A stretch of 64,000 nucleotides of DNA from Dyella sp. C11 (GTDB lineage Bacteria > Pseudomonadota > Gammaproteobacteria > Xanthomonadales > Rhodanobacteraceae). Of the stretch, positions 8,598 to 15,397 are shown piece after piece (position 1 is the stretch's first letter; each line of letters opens with the position of its first letter). The translations under genes and the position numbers were made by a program. The notes beneath the pieces were generated by a model that was not told the DNA's origin, made no database searches, and saw only the letters and a list, made by a program, of their open reading frames with translations. The stretch lies in assembly GCF_003121485.1 (NCBI RefSeq), contig NZ_QAVX01000018.1:1-64000 (forward strand). Direction: 5' to 3'.

Positions 8598-8999
8598 ATG
8601 AGACAGGTGGACGTTGTGTTGAGCTTGTTGACGCTGGTGGCTGTGGTAATGGGCTATTCGGCTTACAGGGCGTGGCACCCTGATTCTGATCCAGTGGCGC
8701 AGCCTGCTATCAAGCCTGCTGCCGGTAATCGTCCAGGCGAACAACTTTCGGACGCGGAGCGCGCGGCGCTACAGGCGTTTGCTGATGACGCTGCGGATCG
8801 CTTGGTTGATGCGAATACGCACTTGAAGCTTCAGCCGGGTGCAGAGGGCGGTGTGAAGTGCTGGAAAGGTGTGGTCTATCGTCAGACGGGGGGCCGATGG
8901 GAGCCAGTTGAGGGCCCGTCTCATTATTTGGCAGGCTGCGAAATTCGAATTGAGCCTGTTCGCCCTGATAGCTCGCAAGCCAGCGAGCAAACGCCCTGA
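8598..8999 (+). CDS. Small membrane-anchored phage-region protein, unknown function
   Basis: 133 residues, with an N-terminal hydrophobic anchor (VVLSLLTLVAVVMGYSAY) followed by a charged helix (DAERAALQAFADDAADRL) and a C-terminal part with paired cysteines (GGVKCWKGVVY and LAGCEIRI). The ATG has a good GGGAG ribosome binding site spaced 6 bases away. I do not recognise the family. Position downstream of zot fits an accessory gene of the prophage. Its last 290 bases are antisense to the convergent gene at 8710-9228. Confidence 0.65.
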   Translation: MRQVDVVLSLLTLVAVVMGYSAYRAWHPDSDPVAQPAIKPAAGNRPGEQLSDAERAALQAFADDAADRLVDANTHLKLQPGAEGGVKCWKGVVYRQTGGRWEPVEGPSHYLAGCEIRIEPVRPDSSQASEQTP

Positions 9000-9228
9000 G
9001 ATTCGTTGGTGTGATCTGGCTCCCTCGGAAGGTTTCGCCGGGTGGAATAAGTCGGTTCTGACGGATACGCCAGCCCGTCCACGGGCCGGCCAAATCGTGA
9101 CGCGATTCGACTTGATCTTGCAGAAGCTGGGCGATTTGCAGCAGCGTGATAGTCTGGCCGGTAGGCGTTGTGAACTGCTGCAAATCGTTGTCGTATAACC
9201 AGTTTAAGCGGGTACGGCGGCGAGGCAT
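8710..9228 (-). CDS. Convergent basic phage-region protein, possible regulator
   Basis: 172 residues from the ATG at 9228. The N-terminal 95 residues look like a compact folded domain (MPRRRTRLNWLYDND, then LAGPWTGWRIRQNRLIPP); the GWRIRxNRLIPP segment is reminiscent of DUF3653-type phage proteins, a comparison from memory. The tail is low-complexity, Pro/Ser/His-rich, and ends in PKVVRLDDYRQQA, which looks like a genuine C-terminus. Xanthomonas filamentous phages carry a regulatory gene convergent to zot in this place. The frame is open upstream to 9522, but that part crosses the dif site and is not credible. The 3' half overlaps the plus-strand gene. Confidence 0.5.
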   Translation of the reverse strand: MPRRRTRLNWLYDNDLQQFTTPTGQTITLLQIAQLLQDQVESRHDLAGPWTGWRIRQNRLIPPGETFRGSQITPTNLRAFARWLASYQGEQAQFEFRSLPNNETGPQLAPIGPPSDDRPHLSSTSHRPLHPAEASSAYSHQPSDPQRHQQTPVAPRAPRPKVVRLDDYRQQA

Positions 9229-9296
9229 TGGCGCTTTCCGTGCGTCAGGGACAGCCAGAAAGCGAGAGCCGTGCCAGCCAGCAGGACGGCCATAAG

Positions 9297-9324
9297 ATTT
9301 CGCATAATGTATATTATGTAAAAT
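9297..9324 (+). other. dif: dif-type XerC/XerD recombination site
   Basis: A 28-base site matching the gammaproteobacterial dif layout: an 11-base XerC arm ending CGCATAA, a 6-base centre TGTATA and an 11-base XerD arm starting TTATGT. The core CGCATAATGTATATTATG is identical to the E. coli dif core as I recall it. Filamentous phages that use host XerCD (IMEX phages) integrate here, so the site either is chromosomal dif (placing this window at the replication terminus) or is the right end of the prophage remnant. No second copy was found to the left. Confidence 0.88.
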
Positions 9325-9439
9325 TGTGGAACCGACGCCAGCGCAGTGCTGGCACGCTACTTGCGATGCTCCGCGCTCTGTTTCGCACGAATGCCTCAAG
9401 CGGCGTTCTAATGATGGCCTCGCAGAACTGACCCATAAG

Positions 9440-10018
9440 TTATGAGGACGCCTTTTCCCTAACTGTCTCGTGCTGCATCCAGGACCACGCGTCCTCAGTG
9501 GCATGAAAGCTGCGATAGGCATCTAAACTGCCGCCGTAAACGTGCAGCGTCAGCGCGGCGCGGTTCTTGGAAAAATTACGGCACCGGTGAGCATAGTCTG
9601 CGTCGGAGAAGACCAGGTAGTCGCCGACGCCGGCGACAAGCGTCTGTTGCGGCTCCAGATGGATGTCCGGGCTCGGTGTTAGCTTGAACGACTCCACCTC
9701 AAGCACGCCATCGAGCACGTATTCCAGGCCCCACAGCCCCTGATGATCGTGGATCGGCGTCGCGTGGCCTGGCGGCCAAAGGATAAGCAGTGCCTCGAAA
9801 GCGCCGGGTTCACCCAACGAAATGCGACGGTAAGCCGGCACCGCGCCGTCAACAGACAACTCGCTAGCACGCGGGCAGCCCTCCCAGCTCGACGCCGCCG
9901 ACAGCGCGCGGCCAACGACGGAAACGTCGGCTTCGTCCTGTGCATTGATGCAGCGACTGATAACGGAAAGAACTCGTTGACCCCATGCCTCAAAGGAGGC
10001 GGCGAGCGCGTCGTGCAT
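9440..10018 (-). CDS. Cysteine dioxygenase type I-like cupin
   Basis: 192 residues from the ATG at 10018, with GAGAG 8 bases upstream; an upstream TTG at 10033 is an alternative. The protein matches type I cysteine dioxygenases and related thiol dioxygenases. The iron ligands are His90 and His92 in GHATPIHDHQG and His144 in ADYAHRCRN. The conserved GLEYVLDG strand is also present. The family oxidises cysteine (or 3-mercaptopropionate) to the sulfinate with O2 in the cytoplasm; the exact thiol cannot be assigned. It is a single-gene unit just right of the dif site. Confidence 0.85.
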   Translation of the reverse strand: MHDALAASFEAWGQRVLSVISRCINAQDEADVSVVGRALSAASSWEGCPRASELSVDGAVPAYRRISLGEPGAFEALLILWPPGHATPIHDHQGLWGLEYVLDGVLEVESFKLTPSPDIHLEPQQTLVAGVGDYLVFSDADYAHRCRNFSKNRAALTLHVYGGSLDAYRSFHATEDAWSWMQHETVREKASS

Positions 10019-10414
10019 AGAAGGAACTCTCAATGTTGGCGTACTCGACTCTTAGGCAACCACAGCTTCCGTTAAAAGTCCGCTAGTGGCTTATGCGAAT
10101 TTCGCAGGCGCCACGGGGGCGGATGCGCTCCTTCCCAACGGCGCTTCGATGCGAAGTCCTCAAAAAAATAAACGGATGGCCATACGGCCATCCGTTTCGC
10201 TGGTCGAGCCTCGAGGGGGTACTCGACCGAACGCAGGGCACCTCACCGGTTTTACAACGACGTACGTCCCGAAGAAAATCTGGATCTATAGATACCCCAG
10301 CCGGAGGCGAATGAAATCCCCTTGCCTCATGAGCATTGCGCATATCGCTACAACGCCGTGTTATCAGTGGCATCGCAACGCAAGAACACCTCAAATACTT
10401 CAGTGCTTACGCAA
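10019..10414. other. Intergenic region with one terminator
   Basis: Several short open frames overlap here on both strands, but none has a ribosome binding site with protein-like composition. The only feature supported is the intrinsic terminator at 10161-10196. Confidence 0.55.
10161..10196 (-). terminator. Intrinsic terminator of the threonine synthase operon
   Basis: A perfect 11-base stem (AACGGATGGCC / GGCCATCCGTT) with a 4-base loop. On the minus strand the stem is followed by TTATTTTTTTG, so it ends minus-strand transcription about 220 bases after the threonine synthase stop. Confidence 0.88.
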
Positions 10415-11617
10415 TCACTGGTTCACGCCGTGAGACAGCCCAAGCGCGCTGGCGATCACATCGGTGTACTTGAGCCCCGCCCCCGTATTGAAGATGACGA
10501 CACGATCGGATGACACCAGATCGCCCGACGCGATCAGTTGCGCATAGGCGGCTGTAGCGGCAGCACCTTCGGGCGAAAGAAAGACACCCTCGTGGCTGGC
10601 CCAATCGCGAAGTGATGCAAACGTGTCTTCGTCGGAGACCGCCACTGCTTTGCCACCGGAAGCCCTCAGAATGTCGAGAATGATGTAATCGCCATAAGCC
10701 TTGGGCACGCGTAATCCAGACGCAGCCGTGTGCGGGCACTGCCACATGTGGCTGACGCTGGCGCCCTCATCGAACGCTTTCACCACGGGCGCGCACCCCG
10801 AGGATTGAATGGCGAACATACGCGGACGCTTGCCGGGTTTCACCCAGCCCAACTGTTCGAGCTCGTCAAAGGCTTTCCACATGCCGATAAGGCCTACGCC
10901 GCCGCCCGTGGGATAGAAAACGGCGTCGGGATACTCCCAGCCAAGTTGTTCCACCAGTTCGTAGCCCATGGTCTTCTTGCCTTCCACGCGGAAAGGTTCC
11001 TTGAGCGTGGAAATATCGAACCAACCCTCCTCGGCTTTGCGTTCGGCGACGATGCTGGCGCAGTCGGAAATGACACCATCCACCAACGTCACCCTGGCAC
11101 CATAGGCCGCCGCCTCCACCCGATTGGCCAGAGGAACATCCCGAGGCATGAAGATGTGCGCTTCGATGCCGCTCGCTGCGGCGTAAGCGGCCAGTGCACC
11201 CGCGGCGTTTCCCGCGGAAGGAATGGCCAGCTTCTTGAGTCCGTAGTGCCGTGCCATGGACACGGCCAGCCCCAGGCCACGCGCCTTGAATGATCCCGTG
11301 GGATTGGCGCCCTCTTCCTTCAAAAAAAGATCGCTGTACCGCTTGCTACGCAACATGGGTGTCCAGCCCTCGCCAAGCGTCACCGGCTCGACATCGGGAA
11401 GCACGGCGCGATAACGCCACATACCACGCCACGGCGTGGTGGCATCGCCGGCGCTAACCACGACTTGAGGTGACGTCCCAGCGAGCGGCGTAAGGTCGTA
11501 ACGCACATACAGCGCGCCTGCGGGTGAATCAGGGCACTGCGTGCACAAGGTTTGCGGCACATCTGCCGGCAGGCGTGTGTGGCAGCGGGAACATTCGAGA
11601 TAAGCAATGGCAGGCAT
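10415..11617 (-). CDS. thrC: Threonine synthase-like PLP enzyme
   Basis: 400 residues. The N-terminus has a zinc-ribbon-like pair of CxxC motifs (Cys9/12 and Cys25/28), seen in the archaeal/plant-like class of threonine synthases. The PLP lysine is Lys111 in NPTGSFKARG, and the phosphate-binding loop is seen as PSAGNAAGALAAYAAASG. The family turns O-phosphohomoserine into threonine. This is not the longer E. coli-type ThrC. It is the last gene of a minus-strand operon with transporters rather than with hom/thrB, so it may be a second copy or a paralogue acting on another substrate. The ATG at 11617 follows the symporter stop by 47 bases. Confidence 0.8.
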   Translation of the reverse strand: MPAIAYLECSRCHTRLPADVPQTLCTQCPDSPAGALYVRYDLTPLAGTSPQVVVSAGDATTPWRGMWRYRAVLPDVEPVTLGEGWTPMLRSKRYSDLFLKEEGANPTGSFKARGLGLAVSMARHYGLKKLAIPSAGNAAGALAAYAAASGIEAHIFMPRDVPLANRVEAAAYGARVTLVDGVISDCASIVAERKAEEGWFDISTLKEPFRVEGKKTMGYELVEQLGWEYPDAVFYPTGGGVGLIGMWKAFDELEQLGWVKPGKRPRMFAIQSSGCAPVVKAFDEGASVSHMWQCPHTAASGLRVPKAYGDYIILDILRASGGKAVAVSDEDTFASLRDWASHEGVFLSPEGAAATAAYAQLIASGDLVSSDRVVIFNTGAGLKYTDVIASALGLSHGVNQ

Positions 11618-11664
11618 ACGGCCTCGCTAATGGTGAGGATGCGTGTGACAACGCATGGCAATGA

Positions 11665-12963
11665 CTACGTCGACTCGTCCGCTGGCGGTACATCCAGCCG
11701 CTTCTCCCAAGAAGAAACGGCTGCGGCCGCGATGGAGTTGCCGACGATATTGGTGGCCGATCGGCCCATATCCAGGATGTGATCCACCGCCAACACCAAT
11801 GCCACTCCGGCATCCGGCAGATGGAAATGCGGCAAAGTCACCGCGATCACGGCGATGGCCGCGCGCGGTACACCGGCCAAACCTTTGGTGCTGAGCAACA
11901 GCAGGCCGAACAACGCAAACAGTTGACCAGCTCCCAGCTCCACGCCATAAGCTTGTGCAATGAAAAGGATGGCGAATGTGCAATACATCATTGCGCCATC
12001 GAGATTGAACGAGTACCCCAACGGCAGCACAAAACTGGCGATGCGACGTGGTATGCCGAATGCCACCAGTTGCTCGAGCAGGCGCGGATAGGCCGCCTCT
12101 GACGATGATGTGGCAAACGCCAACAACACGGTCTGCCGGATGCCTGCCAGCAAACGCAGGCTGCGCGAACCGATGATCAGGCTGAGCGCACCGAACAAAA
12201 TCACCCACAGCACGGCGAGCCCGAGATAGAAGCCCGCTACGAATCGCCCGTACGTGCCCACGATGCCGACGCCATGCAGGCAGATCGAGCTGGCCAGTGC
12301 GGCGAAAATGGCCAATGGCGCCAACTTCATGATGTAGTCGGTGACCCGGAACATCACTGCAGCGAGCTGCTCGATCCACTCGACCAGCGTAACTACCCGT
12401 TCCTTCAGCGACGCGGCAGCGGTGCCAAACAGCAACGAGAACAGCACGACCTGGAGAATCTCATTGTTCGCCATGGCCTCGGCGATGGATCGAGGCACCA
12501 AGTGCGCGACGAAGTCGGTAAGCGAGACGCCGCCATTGGACGGGTCATTGGCACCGGTCGTGGCGCCCTGCGCAAAGTCAGGCAAGGCATGCAACGCGGC
12601 ACCCGGCTGAAGCCAGTGTGCCATCGCCATACCCAGAGCGAGAGAAACGCACGAAGCTGCCAGGAACCACGCCAGTGTCCGCAGCCCTACCCGCCCAATC
12701 TCGGCCGCGCCACCCATGCGCGACACGGCGGATGTCAGGGTGGCGAATACCAGCGGTGCAACGATCATCTTGATGAGACGAAGAAAGATATCCGTGATGA
12801 TCGAAAGACCGGCGGATACATTCGCTGCCTGCGGCGTCGATAACAGCCGGTTGCACCCCCATCCCACGAGAACGCCCAGGACCGTCGCCGCCACGAGCAA
12901 CAGCGTGGGAGCATGTCTTGCTGCCGCCAGTGAGATTCGCGCCTCAGGCTGAGTCAATGCCAT
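11665..12963 (-). CDS. Dicarboxylate/amino acid:cation symporter (DAACS family)
   Basis: 432 residues, the length of GltP/DctA-type carriers. The family hallmarks are visible: an early VLVGWGCNRLL helix, the SSEAAYPRLLE segment (serine-rich hairpin HP1 region), YSFNLDGAMMY (equivalent to the NMDGT ion-binding region) and GLAGVPRAAIAVI (HP2). Such carriers import acidic amino acids or C4-dicarboxylates with Na+ or H+. It lies between the NCS2-like permease and threonine synthase genes on the same strand, 26 bases after the permease stop. The natural substrate is not evident. Confidence 0.9.
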   Translation of the reverse strand: MALTQPEARISLAAARHAPTLLLVAATVLGVLVGWGCNRLLSTPQAANVSAGLSIITDIFLRLIKMIVAPLVFATLTSAVSRMGGAAEIGRVGLRTLAWFLAASCVSLALGMAMAHWLQPGAALHALPDFAQGATTGANDPSNGGVSLTDFVAHLVPRSIAEAMANNEILQVVLFSLLFGTAAASLKERVVTLVEWIEQLAAVMFRVTDYIMKLAPLAIFAALASSICLHGVGIVGTYGRFVAGFYLGLAVLWVILFGALSLIIGSRSLRLLAGIRQTVLLAFATSSSEAAYPRLLEQLVAFGIPRRIASFVLPLGYSFNLDGAMMYCTFAILFIAQAYGVELGAGQLFALFGLLLLSTKGLAGVPRAAIAVIAVTLPHFHLPDAGVALVLAVDHILDMGRSATNIVGNSIAAAAVSSWEKRLDVPPADEST

Positions 12964-12989
12964 TCTTCCTCATGCGGCAGACGGGATCA

Positions 12990-14606
12990 TCATCCATGCG
13001 GTTGGACTCCCTGCCCATTCGCATCGTCGCTCTTGCCAGGCCTGACCGCCGACAACAACAGCAGCACAGCTGCCAACACGACATAGGCGCCGGCAAACTG
13101 CCACACCAGGAAGCGCGACGGCGCATCGAGCGACCACGGCGTGTAGATGCCGCCGTCGAGCAGCACCGAATGGATCACGCCAAACAGACTCAACGCGCCA
13201 CCGAAGATCAGGATGACGGCGGCACGAAGCGTGCGGCCATCGATCAAGGCCACGAGGAAGCTCGCCCAGATCATGGACGTGATGATGAAGCCGTTGCCAA
13301 GTACCGTGATGACGGCAAGCTCGGAAATGCCGTTCTGGTGCGCAGCAAACAGCGCGCTGAAGTGTTCGCTTGATACGTACGTGGGGTCACTCAGCTTGAT
13401 CGTGACCATGCGAGAAATGGCAGGAAAAAAGCTGAATACCACCGCCGCCGCGTATCGCGTTGGCGTGGCCTCAAAGGCCTGCACGGTGATGCCGATCGCA
13501 ACGAACACCAGAATCGGCGCGAGCACCGATAGGGGCAGCAGCTCGACCAGGTTCGACAGATAACCCAGCACGCCGCCAAGCCCGACCACCAACCCCGTCA
13601 GCAGCGTATAGCCACTGCGCGCGCCCATGGCTTTATAGGAGGGCTGGCCGATGTAAGGCGTGGTCTGCGCAACGCCACCGCAGAAGCCGGCAGCCAGTGT
13701 TGCCAGGGCCTCCACCAGCAAGATATCGCGCGTGCGGTAGTCGTCGCCTGCCGCGCGCGCACTTTCCGTCACGTTGATGCCACCCACGACCATCAACAGG
13801 CCAAAGGGCAAAATCAGCGGCAGATAAGGGGTGGCGGTGGAAAGTCCCCCCGTCCATTGCAGTGTGGGCGTGGGAAAGGCGATACGCCATTGCCACGCGG
13901 CGGGCGTGTGATATCCATTGCCCAACAAACCCTGCGATCCCAGCCCGTAATACAGGGCCGTTGCCACCACCAAGGCCACCAGCACGCCGGGCAAGCCAAG
14001 CGGCATGCGCGCTCGCGCCACCAGCGCATAGAGAACAATGCCAAGCCCGGCGAACCCGACCACGGGCACCTTGAGTATCTCGATCAGCGGAAGAAATCCC
14101 ATCAACACCAGGGCAATGCCAGCGATCGAGCCCAGCAGACCCGCGCGCGGCACGTGCCGGCGCACCAGATCGCCGAAGAAAGACAACACAAACTTCAGTA
14201 CGCCCATGATGACGAGCGCCGCCATGCCCAGTTGCCAGGTGGCGATGGCCGCCGCGTGCTCGTCCAGCCCGCCTTGTTTGAAGCGAAGAAACGCAGGGCC
14301 AAGTACCAGCAGCGCCATGCCGATGCTGGTGGGTGCATCCAGACCCAGCGGCATGGCCGTGACATCGTTGCGCCCTTCCCGCCTCGCCAGGCGTCGCGCC
14401 ATCACCGTATAAGCGAGATTGCCCAGCAGCACGCCCATGGTGGTGCCAGGAAACATACGAAGGAAAACGATATCGGCGGGAAAACCGAAGATGCCGATCA
14501 GCGCCGTGGCCAGAAACGCCATGATCGATACGTTGTCGACGATCAAACCAAGAAAGCCGTTGACGTCTCCTGGAGACAACCAGCGTTGCGAACGTGCAGC
14601 ACTCAT
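12990..14606 (-). CDS. NCS2-like (xanthine/uracil) permease
   Basis: 538 residues with about 12-14 hydrophobic helices. It resembles the NCS2/AzgA-type nucleobase permeases: an N-terminal DVNGFLGLIVDNV segment, MPLGLDAPTSIGMALLVLGP, and a GLLMVVGGINVTESARAAGD helix. The very C-terminus is short and cytoplasmic. Substrate assignment is uncertain, since many members are uncharacterised. The start ATG at 14606 is one base from the stop of the upstream lipoprotein gene, which implies translational coupling. Confidence 0.75.
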   Translation of the reverse strand: MSAARSQRWLSPGDVNGFLGLIVDNVSIMAFLATALIGIFGFPADIVFLRMFPGTTMGVLLGNLAYTVMARRLARREGRNDVTAMPLGLDAPTSIGMALLVLGPAFLRFKQGGLDEHAAAIATWQLGMAALVIMGVLKFVLSFFGDLVRRHVPRAGLLGSIAGIALVLMGFLPLIEILKVPVVGFAGLGIVLYALVARARMPLGLPGVLVALVVATALYYGLGSQGLLGNGYHTPAAWQWRIAFPTPTLQWTGGLSTATPYLPLILPFGLLMVVGGINVTESARAAGDDYRTRDILLVEALATLAAGFCGGVAQTTPYIGQPSYKAMGARSGYTLLTGLVVGLGGVLGYLSNLVELLPLSVLAPILVFVAIGITVQAFEATPTRYAAAVVFSFFPAISRMVTIKLSDPTYVSSEHFSALFAAHQNGISELAVITVLGNGFIITSMIWASFLVALIDGRTLRAAVILIFGGALSLFGVIHSVLLDGGIYTPWSLDAPSRFLVWQFAGAYVVLAAVLLLLSAVRPGKSDDANGQGVQPHG

Positions 14607-14607
14607 C

Positions 14608-15057
14608 TCAGAACGACACCTCGGCAGACTGAGTCACCCGCAGCACCGATTGATCACCGGTTTTCTGCTTCCACGCGGCGCGAATCGCCTCCACCTTCGC
14701 CCGATTCTCCGCGCCGTCAGGATAGTCGATGATCAACAGCTTGGAGCGCAGACGCTCCGGTGTGGACTGGCCTTTGCCCTGCCATTGACCGTAGACATCC
14801 AGCACGCTCAGGCCATCAGGGAACCGGGGTGTCACTTCGGTATCGAGGAAGTCGCGCCAACGCTGCTCACTGACGCCACTCGACGGATCGCCGGCAGCCC
14901 CCAGTCCGAAATACAGCTTGGTATCCACCCAGCCTTGCGTCTGACCCGGATGCGCCGGATCACCCTGCAGCGTGGCATTGGCAGGACGGCTCGCTGCGAC
15001 GCAACCGCTTAGCAATGCCGACGCCAAAACCGCCGACGCGAGACGCAAATGATTCAT
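14608..15057 (-). CDS. DUF3574 lipoprotein
   Basis: 149 residues from the ATG at 15057, with AAGGA upstream; the frame extends further but without signals. It starts with a lipoprotein signal peptide whose lipobox is LLSGC (Cys22). The mature part has the DUF3574 pattern: a TKLYFGLG strand, SEQRWRDFLDTEVTPRFPDGLSV-like core (read as SEQRWRDFLD then VTPRFPDGLSV) and a LLIIDYPDG strand near the end. It is the first gene of the operon and divergent from the TonB receptor. The function of DUF3574 is not established. Confidence 0.8.
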   Translation of the reverse strand: MNHLRLASAVLASALLSGCVAASRPANATLQGDPAHPGQTQGWVDTKLYFGLGAAGDPSSGVSEQRWRDFLDTEVTPRFPDGLSVLDVYGQWQGKGQSTPERLRSKLLIIDYPDGAENRAKVEAIRAAWKQKTGDQSVLRVTQSAEVSF

Positions 15058-15397
15058 GGCTATTTCCTTATGCGAATTTGGACATCTAGATGGATAGACA
15101 GCATTTTCGTTGTCACTGATTCGCAAAGTATTGACAAGATATCTTGCGCGATGCAACAAATAACTACCGGTCGCTGCGCGTGACCGGGCCCACTGCCAGC
15201 TGTACCGGGGAAGCAAGTGTGTCGAACACGGTGATCTTGAATCTTGATGACCTGCACACGCCGCATGGCATGACCATGCGGCGATGTTGTTCGGCTTGAC
15301 GCGCCTCTAGCACCCCGCACTCCAATCTTCTGATCTACGCAACGCGTTGCGGCCCAGCGACCGCGACTGTGGATCGATGCATCCAAAAGGAAATCGT
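15058..15397. promoter_or_regulatory. Divergent promoter region, lipoprotein operon / TonB receptor
   Basis: 340 bases between two divergent starts. They contain a perfect 10-base palindrome CGCCGCATGG/CCATGCGGCG with a 5-base loop at 15259-15283 (no T-run, so more like an operator or RNA hairpin than a terminator) and the short palindrome AAGATATCTT at about 15136. I could not fit a convincing sigma-70 promoter or a riboswitch. Confidence 0.4.

Noticed and set aside
9229-9522. N-terminal extension of the convergent phage-region gene to 9522
   Set aside because: The extension translates straight through the dif site and into unrelated sequence; the ATG at 9228 starts the folded-looking domain.
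10083-10513. Several short open frames across the terminator at 10171-10196
   Set aside because: They read through a perfect intrinsic terminator on either strand, lack ribosome binding sites and have random composition.
15150-15250. Possible cobalamin riboswitch before the TonB receptor (CCACTGCC, GGGGAAGC and CGGTGATCTTGAATC segments)
   Set aside because: The elements are in the wrong order and the B12 box is missing; the resemblance is by chance.
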